A stretch of 64,000 bases of DNA from Paralvinella palmiformis (taxonomy: Eukaryota; Annelida; Polychaeta; Terebellida; Alvinellidae), in contig JAODUP010000103.1 in assembly GCA_025642065.1 (NCBI GenBank), positions 1 through 64,000 on the forward strand. The letters run 5' to 3'. The notes beneath the pieces are model-generated. The model worked only from the letters and a program-made list of their open reading frames with translations. It was not told the DNA's origin and ran no database searches. A program made the position numbers and the translations under genes. Each line of letters starts with the position of its first letter. Positions within the stretch are counted from its first letter, which is position 1. Shown piece after piece: positions 43,911 to 58,432 of the stretch.

Positions 43911-45729
43911 ACTTTAAAAAATAAAAATAAATTTTACACAAAAAATATGCCATTATACTAATTTATATGGTGTACATATGATCATGATCATGGTGGTGTG
44001 TGTGTCTGTCACTGTGTGTGTGTGTCGAGAATTATTGCCCCTTTCAGGCAATTTTATTATGAACATAAAACTAATAAGTAATACCTATATTATGTATATA
44101 AAATTAATATACTGGAACTTGTGGAAGCTCTTTATGTCATAAGGTCAAATAGATTTGGTAAACAACTGCAGCTAAAGTCTGCCAAGTGACAACCAGGATT
44201 TGGAAGACCCTCTCTGCTTTAGCACTTCATTCTATTTTTATTATTAACTTTATCATTATATAAATGTAGAAAAATGGCTGGAAATATCCTAGAGTATCCT
44301 TTTAATGGGAGTTGAATCATCTTTTATTGCCAAATTAACTTTAAACAATCAGCTTAATTTCTTTAGTTAACTATCAGTTACTCATAGAAGAGCTAATATT
44401 AATAAAACTTACCACTAATCATTATGTAAATAACCCTACTTTTTAAACTAGATTTTATCGAATATGCATGAGCAATGTCATAAAATGGAGCAGATTTTAG
44501 TGACCACAATCAATTAATTTAGATGTACCTACCTATAGCACAGTGGTTGGAGTCCTGTCATTATTAATAATAATCCATTTATTCATCTTTGTGGAATGTT
44601 TCTTTGGAGAATTGCTTCTCATCACACACATACACACATAATGTAAGCCTTTATGGCCTCCCTCATATTCATTTTTGTTTTCCGTCTGCATATGAATTTC
44701 TACGCAGTAGAATCTGTTTGGTTACAAAACGTCACAAATTGCTTTCCCTCCTAATGATCCAGGTCCGGTAAAAGTGGCACCCTTTTCTGAATAAATAATT
44801 GTGGTACAAGAAAGTGATTGTCCCTTGTAGATTGATACAATTACAAAATACAGATTTATCAGATGTAAATATATCTATGATAGGGGTTTGTTCAACATAT
44901 TCTCTATGTATTATATAAAACATAGTCTGTTCATATGGACAATGATTTTCAATTGGAAAAAGGCATATATATTCTAATTCAGAATTCTGTTTAAAAATAA
45001 GACAAACAAATTCCATTTCAAAACATGACAAATCCCACTTCAAATACTATTTCATATTCTGGTTCAATTTACAGATTTTCCTTTCAATAACAGATGAGGT
45101 TTTTTACTCCAATACACCTTGTATGTATTTATGACAAAATAAAGAAAGTAAGCTTGATTTGGGCAAATATTTTTGTGAGTTAATGTTATGGTTAGACCTG
45201 AGTGTTAGATGTATGACATATTTATTCAGCCTTTCAGAATAAAAAAGATAGACAATTAAGACTCTCAAAATAAGAGGAAATTTACTGATCTTCATTCTGT
45301 GAGCCCGCCCCCCTCCCCCCTCTGGCATATATTATCAACCAGTTTAAAGGCAGGAAACTATGATGGCCAAAAGATAACGGAAATAATGTGACAAAAAACA
45401 ATCAGAATGCTTATTTATGAAGTTTCTGATCAATCTATTCAATAGTCGGCCACAAAGTAGTAATAATTTGAGCTCGGCCTATCCAGATTTAACTAATTTA
45501 CTTGGATAGATATCCGTGTAGTCAATAACAATGAAGTTGACTTGGTTTGACATATGACTCTCACAGTGATATATTAATAATGTTCGAGATGGCAATTATT
45601 TTATGTGGCTGACTACCTCAAATGAGAGAGACACATATGGTCCATAATTTACTGCTTCACTACTGGGACTAATTCTAAATATATTTAGAATTTACAACAT
45701 ATAGTATATTCGGTGGAGAAAACCTTGCC

Positions 45730-45860
45730 AGTAGCCTGGTTGGATGAAAAACTCCTATTCTAGTGCCATGGGTGGGATTTCAACCTCCCACACAGCATGA
45801 CCATAACCGTGGTTAAATAGTTCCATGGTCTACCTATGAGGCCACATAGGCAGTTTTAAA
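45730..45860 (-). mobile_element. Probable tRNA-derived SINE
   Basis: On the minus strand TGGCCTCATAGGTAGACCAT (box A-like) and GGTTGAAATCCC (box B-like) are ~50 bp apart, with a clover-like accepting end and a tail that differs from families A and B. Confidence 0.5.
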
Positions 45861-46758
45861 GCGCAGTCTTAAGAGTCCAATAGAAAATATATTATGCTGG
45901 AGAGAATAAAGTAATAAAAATAAACATTTCATTGATGATAACCATTACCATATAGATGGAACATTAGTTTGCTGCAATATGTCGTCATACATCAGCTGTA
46001 TGACATAATTGATCTGAATCTGTCTATGGCAGACCTGTCAGCCATACTAAGCTTGCTATATATGCTGGCTTCCGACATGAACTGTGCTTTGACTGGTAAT
46101 ACGTGGAGGACTGTGGCTAGCAGTTCTAGGTCATGGTTTAGTGGAGTGTTTACTGTGGTTCATGAATAATCTACAATTGCAGTTTATATTGTTTAGAATT
46201 AGCACATCCCAGGCTATTTGGAAGGGAAGGAGTGGGACGGGGGGGATTATTGATAACACTACTCTCATTAGTTTTGGTCCACTGCTGTGTTAGAATATGA
46301 TTGAGGCGGTGGTGTTAAATCACTTTTTGACCGATGTGTTAACGTTGTAACAGGTCAGCCATTTCTTTAAATAGTTAGAACTTGTAACTAGTCAATGTAT
46401 TTTGCAATTAGGACAAAGACTTAGGTGTTCTAACTTAGAACAGGTAAGTATTTGTCTGAATTGTAAAATAACAGGTCATCCATTTCTTTAAAGGGAACTA
46501 ACTCATTTATTAGAAGTAAACTTTACAGTTGCAATAAAGATAAGTTGATTTAAAACTATCTTACTGTAATTTATCATTATGACACAATATTAGTTACCTG
46601 ATACAGCCCTACCTATCTGTTTACACTTTTTAAATATGTTCTATCCTTTTGCAATTTTAAAGGCTGTGTGCAGATGTGAGATGGTGTTTCATGCACATTT
46701 GGGATAATAGATGTGATTGTTTAGTTCTCTTCATAGATTATTCACACAGACAACAGCC

Positions 46759-47360
46759 ATGGGTAAAAGTATCCACAGCAAGTGGAAGATAAAAATGAGA
46801 AATATCAAGCGAGTGAGGTACGGACAAAAAGAGCTGGCTCGGCTAAAGAACATGGTGGCCTCGAATAAAGATGTCGAAATGATGGATCCTCAATTAGTTA
46901 CAGGTATGTATGGTATAATTTAGATTATTACTCATTATGATTCCAGTAATTTTAATGCTGTCTTACTGATTTTTGTGGATGTGGTTTGTATTTACCTTTA
47001 TGTGATATTGCAGTTTGTTATTTATAATGGTTGGATGTACTATTGTCTTAATGTTTTAGTGACAGATGCCAAGAAGATTAAGGAAGATGCTGCTAAAAAG
47101 CAAGGTAATGTTAAGTGGATTTGCGATATTTATAAAAAGTCAACATTTAAAGTAAATCTATTTCTTATTACATAATATTCATTGTATAATTGAGAATGAG
47201 CTCATTTTCTACAGATTCCATGGATGTTGATCAACAAAGTACATCTACACGTGACCCACACACTATGAAGGATGAACATGGACAGTATCCTGTATGGATG
47301 GGCAAAAGAAAGATTAAAAATCTTAAGAACAAAAAGAAGAATAAGAAGAATGTTTGGTGA
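46759..47360 (+). CDS. LLPH: LLPH / LAPS18-like protein, 3 exons, complete
   Basis: Small, very basic nuclear/nucleolar protein, 111 residues. Exons 46759-46903, 47060-47104 and 47215-47360 (TGA), with GT..AG borders and phase 1 at both introns. The N-terminus MGKSIHSKWKIKMRNIKRVR matches the MAKSxRSKWKRKMR start of the LLP family, and the C-terminal part DEHGQYPVWM followed by KRKIKNLKNKKKNKK is the second family signature. The family includes Aplysia LAPS18, linked to long-term synaptic facilitation, and vertebrate LLPH, which acts in the nucleolus and transcription (established knowledge). It is shorter than human LLPH. An AATAAA at 47519-47524 is a plausible polyadenylation signal. Confidence 0.92.
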
Positions 47361-47518
47361 ATGTGTCAATATGCATTGTATCGGAGTGAAGTGTAAACTT
47401 GTCTTTTGTTTGTGTGTATACGTTTATTTTAAAAAGTACAACAATTTATTATTAATGTACTTTTTAGTGTGAAATACAGTTTGATGTTGTACACCGGATA
47501 ATTTTTTGAATAAATGTT

Positions 47519-47524
47519 AACTAT
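47519..47524 (+). terminator. Likely polyadenylation signal of LLPH
   Basis: AATAAA about 160 bases past the LLPH stop, followed by AT-rich sequence. Confidence 0.55.
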
Positions 47525-49780
47525 TAAATTAAATACTTTTAGTGCATTGTTATTCATTATTATTTGGTATAGTTGCTGGCTGAGTCAAAACTGATGTACA
47601 GGCAACAATAAAAGTACTTTTCTCAACAAAGTTTTTCCACTATATCTCACAATGTGATATTATTGGTGTTAAAAATCAGGCTACAGTGTTAACTGGCCAT
47701 ATTCTGTTCTCGAAGTTTAACGTAATGCCTACGCCTGTCATTTAACTCACTCTATTTGAGAACATAGATATTTCTATTGACAGTCACTCTGCCATTGTGA
47801 TGACTGTGTACAAATATAGATAATTATGTTATCTATTTTTCTTTGGCTTAGATGGCAGTGATGTAAAAGTATTGATGATCACATAGATAAAAGATCACGT
47901 GGATTATTTGATTCAACCTGATGTTGATTTTAGATTATTATTATCCAGTCAAATCTGGATAATCAGTCAACATTGTTTGCACAAGAAAATGTGCAAACTT
48001 TTATTTATTAAAAGTAAACTTTCTAACCCCATATGATGCCACTAAATCTGATATTTTATTGGTTAATTTCACCATTTACTTTATCAAGTGTTCAACACTT
48101 GCCTGTCATAGAGACATCCTGATCAGTTTATCTGCTGTAGGTTCAGGGATTTAGAACTGACCAACTTTATCCTTCTGTGAAATAATAAGAGATGAATTCA
48201 AGTAGACATTAAATGACCTTCACTACTGCTGCATTGTTACAGACTCCATTATACCTGAAAATACCAAGAGGACAACAAAAAAAACAAGTATCTTGCCCTA
48301 AAAAATTCCATGTTTTATATAACCCTCTGAATTTCAGGTTATTTTTTACATCATTAACATTCACTTATGAAATATATGATTATATTTGATCTGTTTAACT
48401 TGTATATATATATATTTAGCATTGTTATCTAAATAAATGTGAAATACAATCCTTTGTTGATACTCTCGGCCTCTGATCTATAGATTCTCTTTCGTATCTA
48501 TTGACATTAGCCAGTGATTCAAAACCTTTCTGATCATAACCAGTTCAGGTTCTTCAGAAGTGATGTTATCGTTTGAATCAGAAACAGGACATAATCAGTT
48601 ATTGCAAACAGATGCATGGCCTGTGGATGACGCTTACAATTCTGAATCAGCCATATGAGTCTAAATCTGTACAATTAAATTTCTCGAAGGTTTTGGCTAC
48701 TGTGTAAGATGGAAGTAAAGTGAACATGCCGTTTTGTCAATATCTTATTGTAAGTGACAATAAAATGTGTGTCTGTTCATTAATTCTTTTATTCAGTGAT
48801 TTTTGTGCTCACAGGAATTTGTCTTCATGATATTTTGTCCTCAGGGATATTTATTTCTGGGAGTTTCATCATCAGGGTGTTTTTTCCAGATACCTTTGTT
48901 CAACCTCACATGGTCCAGATCATTGTGACCTGTATAGATATTAGGCTTCAGCTGTATCATCTGATTTATATAGGATGTATACCCTTTGTCATATATCCTA
49001 ATCTAAGGGTAACACCAAAGCTAAACAGGGAAGCAATTATTTGCTCAAATATTGAGTGTGAACTCCTCCAAAACAAATTCTAGGAGCAGCTTTCTGTCAG
49101 TTTAATTAACTTTACAACTTGGTTCTGTCATACAGTAAATAAGTGCAGTAATGAAAAAAGAGAATATATGACATTTTATTCATTTAACATGGATAATTCA
49201 TTACACAGTTAAAACATAGTGTGGATTATCTTTTTTTTATGTTATTCATTTGTTATTTAAGTTGTCCTGTGTTCCTTTATGTCATAACTGTGGTTGTTAA
49301 GGCCTGTATTTTGTATGTGTTGAATATATTCTGTTACGATTAGAAAGCTTGGTGCAGATTTTTGTTTTCAGAATATGTTTGTAGACTGTTTATCTTCTAT
49401 GTACATTGGTGTACCATCATATTAACGGTTCAGCAACATTTAAATGCTTGTATATACCAAATCATTCCTAATAAATAATTTAACACACTTTTAAATTTTT
49501 GCAGTTTTTAGTAAGCCACATATTCTGCACTTTATGTCATTTCTTAATTATGGTGTAATATATTGGTTATATTTGTTTAGCTAAATACATTTTATTATAG
49601 ATTTGATGAAAAATATGAACAAGTAACAGTATTTACAGAAAATATTGACAGCTTTTAATATTTTTCATGTTTTTGTTAAAGAGTTAAAAATTTTAATTAT
49701 CGAGTATCAATTTAAGTTTATTACCTTAATTAATAACCATGAAAACAGTTTTAATTTTAATAATTAAATTGAATTAATTT
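47525..49780. other. Intergenic, nothing recognised
   Basis: AT-rich. The 95-codon frame at 48796-49083 matches nothing I know and has no clear coding bias. Confidence 0.5.
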
Positions 49781-50660
49781 CCGTTTACAGGAAATATAAG
49801 TAAAACAAATTGAAAATACCTTTAAAATTTTTATTAATGACCAACCCAATATGATATGCAGCACAGCATATATATTTGCTGATTTATACCAATGTATAAG
49901 TATAACAGTGGTTAATAATGCGCTGAACAATGAATTAATGCAAATGAGTCAATGGTTTAAAGTTAACAAATTATCTCTGAATATCAATAAAACAAATTAC
50001 ATGTTTCCATAACAATCCTTATCTGGATGATTGTAAACTCAAGATTGATGGATTAGAAGTCAGTAGAGTATAAGTTACTAAATTCCTAGGAATAGTGGTA
50101 GATGAAAAATTGTGATGGTCTAATCATATTAATGCTGTTTATAAATGTGTCTAAATTATGTTATTTCTAAAGTCAAAGACATGCTTGAAAATAACCACTT
50201 ACACATGTTATGCTATTCATTAATACTTCCCTACTTAAGTTACGCATGTGGGGTATGAGGAAATACTTACAAGTCTCAATTACATACTTTGGTGCTATTA
50301 CAAAAGAAAGCAATCCGTAATATTCCCAAAGCTAGTTATTTAGATCATACCCATCCATTGTTTGTTTAATATTAGTGTTTGAATTTTTTTAGATATGGTA
50401 AAATTAAAAACCTTGATTATAATCTACAAAGCTAAAAAAAAACATGTTGCCTATCAATTTACAATTTTTTTTATAGTACCAGGTCTAGTAAAACAGGAAA
50501 TTTTGTAAGACGAAAAGAAAGTTAATGTCAACTAGTATTATAGGTGTTAAATTATGGAACCAATTAGATGCAAATGCTCGCAATGTTAAAACAATTAATA
50601 TTTTAAGCACATAATTTATATATGACTGATATCATCTGAGGTATGTCTGTAATTTTATTT
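49780..50660 (+). mobile_element. Decayed LINE reverse transcriptase fragment
   Basis: Frame pieces in order: ALNNELMQMSQWFKVNKLSL and NINKTNYM, TKFLGIVVDEKL, then a late block with GVKLWNQLDANARNVKTINI. This is the thumb and C-terminal part of a non-LTR reverse transcriptase. Stops and frameshifts throughout. Confidence 0.65.
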
Positions 50661-50979
50661 ACTGTTCAAATACAACACATATGATATAATATACATAATA
50701 ATATGTTATTGCTACAATAATGAATCATTTTCAAAATTAAACTTATATATAGATTTCTTTTTTTTTTCATAAAAATATAATTATGTTTATTGACTATTCC
50801 ACATCTTTTTATTTTTAAATTTGTCATGAATGTTTTTAATGCTATATTAGGGGGGATGCATTATATAAGCAATGCTTCAAGCATCTTCCCTTTCAACATT
50901 CTATATGAATGTGTTTGCTTTCATTCAAATTATGTATTTTTAATGTTGAAATAAACGAATTAAATTGAAGAAAAAAAAC

Positions 50980-51700
50980 CTCAGAGACTGACTGCACTGA
51001 ACTGCAAGTGGATCTGCAAAACTCATTGAATGGTCTGAGAAGTCAACTGCAGTTCAATGTCAATAAGCGCAACTGCAAGGTCTCCATCTTGGGAGGAATA
51101 ACAGATGAGTAGTTGAAAAGATAGGAGATACTGAGTTGCAGTCCACTGAAGTAGGAAAGGATCTTAGTCTCTATGTTGATGATGAACTGAAATTCCACCG
51201 GCACATATAATTTCCTGTTAACAAAGCCAACTGGATGAAGTTGCTCATCAAGAGCACTTTATCATGTCTAAATGAAAACACCAGGCCAAGGATGTGCAAA
51301 GCATTTGTCATACCTCACCAGGAATATGGGAACATCATTTGGCATCCACACTATCAGATGGACAAATAGGCTGTGGAAAAGATTCAGCGTCAAGCAACAA
51401 AGTTAGTCCCACACCTGAAGCATCTGTCTTATGAAAAGTGACTAGTTGTCTTGAGACTCCCATCACTCCTATTTAGAAGATGGCGAGGGGACATGATACA
51501 AGTCCACAAGATCATGAGTGGGATAGACAGACTCGACCCAAGAGCATTATACAGCAGAGCACTCAATGAACGAACCAGAGGTCTTAGTCAGAGGTTATTT
51601 ATGGAGTCTAGGCTCGACAAATACAGGAAAGACATGTACACGAAGCCATGGATTGTATGATAAGAATACCTGCGTATAGAATACAAAAGTAGTCAAGACT
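50980..51700 (+). mobile_element. LINE fragment (CR1/Jockey-like) with a 69-codon open remnant
   Basis: LQVDLQNSLNGLRSQLQFNV, YGNIIWHP and the frame 51451-51660 (RWRGDMIQVHKIMSGIDRLD) match the C-terminal region of CR1/Jockey-like elements. Interrupted by several stops. Related to 41290-41780. Confidence 0.7.
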
Positions 51701-51848
51701 TTGAATACCCAACAGACACTAGCTTTTATTCCGTACTATAGTATTCTGGTAATTAAAACTGAAGAACTGGACAAAAGTAAAATAGGGTGTAAAATGCAAT
51801 GCAATGCACAGATAATAAAATTTAACAATAATAATAATACTGATATAG

Positions 51849-51893
<45 letters not shown>
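51849..51893. repeat. (AT)n microsatellite
   Basis: First long AT tract after about 25 kb without one. Confidence 0.85.
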
Positions 51894-51899
<6 letters not shown>

Positions 51900-52311
51900 C
51901 GAAATTTCGATTAATAGTGTTCAAATGCGTTTTTTTAAATTATTTAAACGGATGAATTGTATTATCTGCATGCAAAATTTCTAAACAGACTATCATATAC
52001 ATAATATGAAATGTCATGAAAAACAAGAATAAAACATCTGTAAATCACTAAATGTCATGATTTTTCAAGTGAATGATATAACACTAATAGTGCACATTTG
52101 CATTAATTAATTAATTATTAAATTGTTTTAAACGGTTATTTAGTTATTATAATGTATCAATACAGAGGAAAATAAGAAGACAAGCTATTAAATGGACACC
52201 AATGGATCATAACGTTCTCGTGATTACCATATTTATGTCGAACCACGACGGAGTATAGTGTTGCTAAATGAAGCTTGGCTGAACATTAGTCATTCACCGA
52301 ACATGGAATAA

Positions 52312-55300
52312 ATGTGGGCATTTATTTACAATAATACGCCTGCGAAAATGATAGTGTATCCAAAGTGTACAACGATATGTATGGTGCTGTTGCTACTACT
52401 GCAGGATACAGTAACAGAAGAAGATCTGTATAAGATCTTAGGGGTTCGAAAATCGGCATCTAGTCAGGAAATTAAGAAAGCCTATAAACAATTAGCTAAA
52501 GAATGGTAAGTGACAAGTCCCAAGACCAACTTGGTACGTGACCAAAAAAATTAAATTAAAGATAGAGCACCAATTTTTAATACTGATTGAAGAACAAGAA
52601 TCAAACATTCCAATGGTATCTGTTTCGTGATTATAACTCGACTATTAAGGAAGTTAGAGACTTTTTACTTCTTCAAAAATGTCAAATTTATGGTTACTTA
52701 TTTAACATGGAAATGAATGGGAAGGTCTGTGACCTCAAATCCAATTTTCACAAAAATGTACATAACTCTCTTAATATTCAATGAAATAGCTTGTCTAAAT
52801 AACAAATTGATGTCTAGAAAACTACTGATGTCTAAAAAACTAATTGATGTCTAAAAAACTAACTGATGTCTAACTAATTAAATAAGTAACTGCATCATGA
52901 TGTCTAAATAACTAACTGATGCCTAAAAAAAAACTGATATCTAAATAACTAACTAATGTCTAAATAACTAACTAATGTCTAAATAGCTATTTAATGTCTA
53001 AATAACTATTTAATGTCTAAATAACTAATAGATGTCACCAAGCCTTTTTAAATCTAGACCTATTAGTTTTATTATTAGATCTACGACTTTAGTTTAGATA
53101 TAGATCTATTTTATCTCTAATTTTGCATAGATGATACATTTAATCACATGATCCATTTGATGACATAGCTTTTAGGTGTTTTGAGCTGTATAATGTTAAA
53201 CTATTACAGAGAAAACATTGGCAACTTGAACTTGTAGATGTAAATCAGTAAATCATCCATCAATCATGTTACTATGATAAAACACATGATACTGTTGGCC
53301 ATAGCAAATTTAGTTATTAATAAAGACCAAAATATGACGGAAAATGTGACAGATGTGAAACGTGGGAGGTGTAGTTGGGGACTGTGATGGCAAAATTAAA
53401 CAAGCAGAAAAATTATCAGCATCAAAACCTGAAGGCTTAACAATACGAAGCAGTTACGTATCCGAGCATCGGAACCCTGTGCCCCAGCATTATAGGTCTG
53501 AGCACTCATTGCGCATGCACTAATTATACTTCGTTAGCTATTACCTCCGCTCAAATATAGCGACTAAGCACGTAGTATAGTTACATTTGGATTGAAAGTA
53601 GAAGATGCTTTTGATAGTTTTGAAGAGGTACAAACGAAAATCAAAGAACTAGAAGATAGAACAAATAATCGGGGTTCCCACATGTGCCAGAAAACCTGGA
53701 AAATAACAAATTCATTTTCCAAGTCCTGGAAATGTCCTTGAATTTGACAAAATCTGGAAATCTCCCGGAAAAAATACTGCCTTTGAAAAAACCACCTTAG
53801 AACAAAAATAAACCCATAAATAAATAGTATACATATAGAAAATAATATGTTCTTGACTGTGGGAACCATGAAATACTGCATTTCTTATAAATGTCAGACT
53901 CTTTTTAATCTGATTATAATGCCTATTAATAGACTTAATCTACTATCTTTATTAAATGCTAGTATCAGTAATTACAACTAAGCTCCTGTCACTGACACTG
54001 ATTCGAGTCGATGAAAAACTAAGTACGATCATGAAATGACTCAGATTTATAATAACATTGATGAACATGGTTCAGATGCTGCATAAATGCTCGGATCTTT
54101 ATCACCAACAAACAAGATTCCGATGCTCGGCTTGCTGCTCTGCGTCAGAGCTCCAGAAATACCCAAAGACCGTAATAATACTTACACAGAGGATCAAGGA
54201 AGAAACACAATTGAGTTACCAAAAACTGGATATAATTCCTTTAGCAAAGTATGAAAACAGTTAATATGGAATTCATATTTATGTCATAATATTAACATAA
54301 AATGGAGTCATTTAAACAGTGATCAGACAAATAAACAGGAAAGGGACAGAAATCCACCATATCAACATGACCATGTGCTTTTGTTTACTGTAAACAAAGA
54401 TAACTGGCCAATCGGGAGAGTATTTATTTTAAGTCACGTGACCATCATAATGCAAATGGCTGTTTACCAGCCAAGATCACCAGCTCACCAAAATCTGTCC
54501 CATCCTTCAAGCATTGTTCTTATCTTCAGTAAATATTTATAAATATGACATCAGATCTGGAAATTATGGTTTGATAAATATTTATTGTTTATCATGACCT
54601 ATTTTCTGCTGAAAATCCAGCCTACAACCGGGAATAGTGCTTTTAAGTGACCATTGGTGAGGTATCAGCGCGGGTGTTTTAAACTATGATTATTTTTTCC
54701 ACTGCAAAGAGCTTCAAAACAGTGCTAAATCATTCTACGGAAAACGTATTTTCGACTTGATATAGTGGACAACTAATCATGTGGTTTTACTGGTCCGATT
54801 ATGTAGTTTGGTCATCCCGGACAGGCGGACAACCATTAATGTCAAGATTCCAGGAAAAAACATTTATTCCAATAAAGAACATACCGTTCTGATCAGCATG
54901 TTGTGGAAACTTCCCACATATCATGCAAAACATCTTTCCATCTAAATAATTGTAATTCACCCATTGATGGGAAACATGTCAACTTGGTATAAGTGCTTGT
55001 TTTCTTTCTGCACAATTATACATTTTGTCATCAAACATGCATTTCTTCGCCTTATAGATTGATGCAATCTTCATCAGTGAAGCCCATTGCTGCTTTCCTA
55101 AGCTATTCTCAGCAATGCCTAGACAATAACTAAGATTACGCATACCATATATACTCACGTATAAGTTGACCTGGCAGATAAGTCAAGGTCAATTTTTGAC
55201 CCTGTAATTCTTTCCTCGGGCATATACTCACTGTTTAAGTCAAGGTCTTAAAAAAGTATTGGCTTAAAATCCCTCAAAATCCGAATCAATGTCGTCATTC

Positions 55301-58300
55301 GCAAAAAGGTTGACCCAGTCATTTCAAACTCACGGTGTCAGTAAGTGCATTGTAAATATATCAATATGAATATCAATTTCTTCACCGGCAGTGACACACA
55401 CACACACACACAAGGGTTTCGCTTTGATGATATAACTAATATAAATAAACAAACTTGTCACACCAAACACGCCTGATTGTAGACTCCCTTCAACTGGCAA
55501 GTGTTATTAATTAATTGTTTCACAACAAGTGGCGGGCAAGGTTTGCAATGTGAACAGTGATTTTATTTTATCGCTATTCACCTGGAGGTACCGTTTGTTA
55601 ACAACGTGCTTATGAGTATTATATTACATACAGACTGGCATGTTTGTGAGATCCAAATAACAGTTTGGTGAAAATGAATCTAAACTTATTGACTATGACT
55701 AGTAGGCAGAGATGTGGTGATTTTGTTCCAACTATCACTCACATAAACACCCCTGATTGTAACTTCAATTGGCAAGTGCTATTAATTCCTTGTTTCACAG
55801 CACATCTGGAGGTAGTGGTAGGTAACACTTTCCATAAAATGACATGAAAAACACCCACAAATGATCAAATGCTTTGAAATAATTTGAACGCATTTTCACA
55901 GTTTGTAATTCACATGTAAATAAATGTAGCCAATGGCCACAAATTACCCACAAGTAGATTTATTGATCACAATCTTAATTACACACCACCTCGGGTCAAT
56001 CAGCCAAACAAACAGCCCAATCACAACCCTCATTTATTGTGTGACTCAACCCACTAAATAAGTTTCTTTTTATTAATTCACAGCTATTGCTGTGTTTTAT
56101 TAATTGCAATTAGGAATCATATTTTGTGTACAAAATACCTCTGTTTTGATCATATATACAATGCTGACTAAACTGCTCTTCTACAAGATGCTACAAGACA
56201 AGATGCTAGCTCTCAAGACTGACAAGAATCAGCATGAAGTTTTAAAACACAGCAAGGACTGTGTTACTCTACTCCTGTGCAAAATCACTATATTCTCATG
56301 ACATTTCTGATTATAACATCAATGACTTCCAAGAAATTTTGAATTCAGAATAGTGCAGATTGGATAGTGTGACAAATACAAACAAATATTACCATATCAC
56401 CTTTATCAGCCCAATTCTTCAAAAACTACATTGGCCACCTGTTAGAGAGCATGTCCACATCAAGATTTTACTAATAACTTATAAATCTATTGATGACATG
56501 GCATCTGAATACCTGTGTGAACTGATTGGTATGCATTAGAAACCATCCCCAAAACTCAGATTATCCAGTCAGATACTATTGCAGGTACCAGTTTCCCAGA
56601 TCAAGTCACACGATGATTAGGCATTTACTATTGCACTTATTTCTACTTTGTGGAATAAGCTGACAATGGATATTTGAAATGTGTCCTCTTTGGAAAAGTT
56701 TTAATCTGTTTTGAAAATGAACCTGTTCAATGTTGCTTGCACAGATAATTGATGATTATCGTTCAAATCTTTTGTTGTATTTCTACAGACATGATTTGGT
56801 TATCACTGTGCATCACCTTTGAATGGCTCCTGCCAGTAAGGGTGCTGTATTAAAATTTAAATATACATTGTTATTATTGTTTTTCTTTATGTTTTAATCT
56901 TCTTTTATTTTGTACAAACATGAAAAGCCTCGCTCCCAACTAATGTCATATTCGGCGCCATTTAAGATTCCTTTGTCAGAGTTGTTTGTGAAGATACAAA
57001 CAAGCATGTGTGTGTTCATTATAAAGAAACTTTGCTGAGTGCTATAATAACTCAAATAACACAGGGAACACCAGTTAGCTACCATAAAGTGCTGCCTCTT
57101 GATGAATGTATAATTTGCAAAAGACACACACACACACACAGTCACTTTTATTTATATAGGTAGATTCCTGCCTGAAATACTGAACATATGTCAGAGAGGA
57201 ATAAATAAATCTCTGGAATTTGTTTTTCATCCTCAGACAGTCAGAGATATTGGATTACCTGCCCTAAATTTAACACCTAAATCCAATTGTAAACCTAGCT
57301 AATTCTAATTCATGAAAGACTGGCTATGCAAATCAAGGTCACCTTCTTTATTTTCGGAAATGGTGTCTGAAAATGACTTATCTCTTTTTAAAATAGAAAT
57401 CGTCTTCTTTTAAAATAGAAAATCAGTATCCTTGCAAGTTATAGTGGGTAATAATAGGTGCTACTTCCAATACTGCATTAGCTATGCTGCATCATAAGAA
57501 CTAAATTCACCAACAGTCTGTAAAAATAAGTGGATGTTTCTGTCAATGAATGTTGTAAAACAGTTGTAGTTATAGGCTGTGAAACATGATGTATGCAATT
57601 TTTATGTAATATTCATAATTTTTTTTCAAACATATGTTTAGGCATCCTGATAAAAACAGAGATGATCCAACTGCGAATGAAAGATTTATGAAAATTAATG
57701 AAGCATATGAGGTAGGTATCCAGAATTTATTTCAGCCATTAATATGATAACTGAAGTAGAATTATCCCTGAACAGAATGTTTATTTAGTGTCAGCACACT
57801 GCTAACTAATATTTGTTGTTCATTCCGCCAGACATTAAGTGATTCAGCCAAGCGTAGCCAGTATGATAACTTTGGCACTACTGCTGGTAGTATGCAGCCG
57901 GATCATCGTGGCGGGGGTGGTCCATTTCAAGGCTTTAGGGGCTTTGAATCATTCTTCACCGATGGACCATTTGGCTTCAGTTTTGGCGGAGGTGGTAGTG
58001 ACGCTAGTCTGGAGAAGTTTAGACTGACAATAGGGTTGGTACAGATCTACAACAAAACTACCTTTTTGGCTTACCATGATGCCGTATTTGAAAAACAAAT
58101 TATTCTTGCTTTTAATTTACTTGACATCACAATTATAGAATGCATGATGGTAATTATTGTATGTGTATTAATGAAGATCATCATTGTATTATAGCTATTC
58201 AAAACAGTTGTTATATGGTGCTTGACAAATTTGTTTGAGCAAGAAAAATGTTCAAAACCAAAATGTTATGTATAGTATTTTTGAATATAATGTACATTAC

Positions 58301-58398
58301 TATTTAGTGAATTTCTCCTGTACACTTACATGTAGATCTAATTATGTCACTTACATTTAGATATTCAAGTGAAGTAGACCATTTATGTGTTGAAGAAG

Positions 58399-58432
<34 letters not shown>

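Larger units (their letters stand above)
43179..46758. other. Intergenic between ARP8 and LLPH (divergent)
   Basis: Likely holds both promoters. About 43700-43910 is dense in TAGATCTAG/CTAGTACTAG palindromic words. A tRNA-like SINE lies at about 45730-45860. The rest shows no coding sequence that I recognise. Confidence 0.5.
52506..57641 (+). other. DNAJC16 intron 1 (5.1 kb)
   Basis: Splits the Trp codon just before HPD. Contains the minisatellite at 52795-53036, the TIR elements at 53452-54132 and 55145-55830, and a LINE fragment at 56380-56880. Otherwise AT-rich. Confidence 0.7.

Noticed and set aside
48796..49083. 95-codon frame after LLPH
   Set aside because: Composition is that of AT-rich intergenic DNA and no homology is evident.
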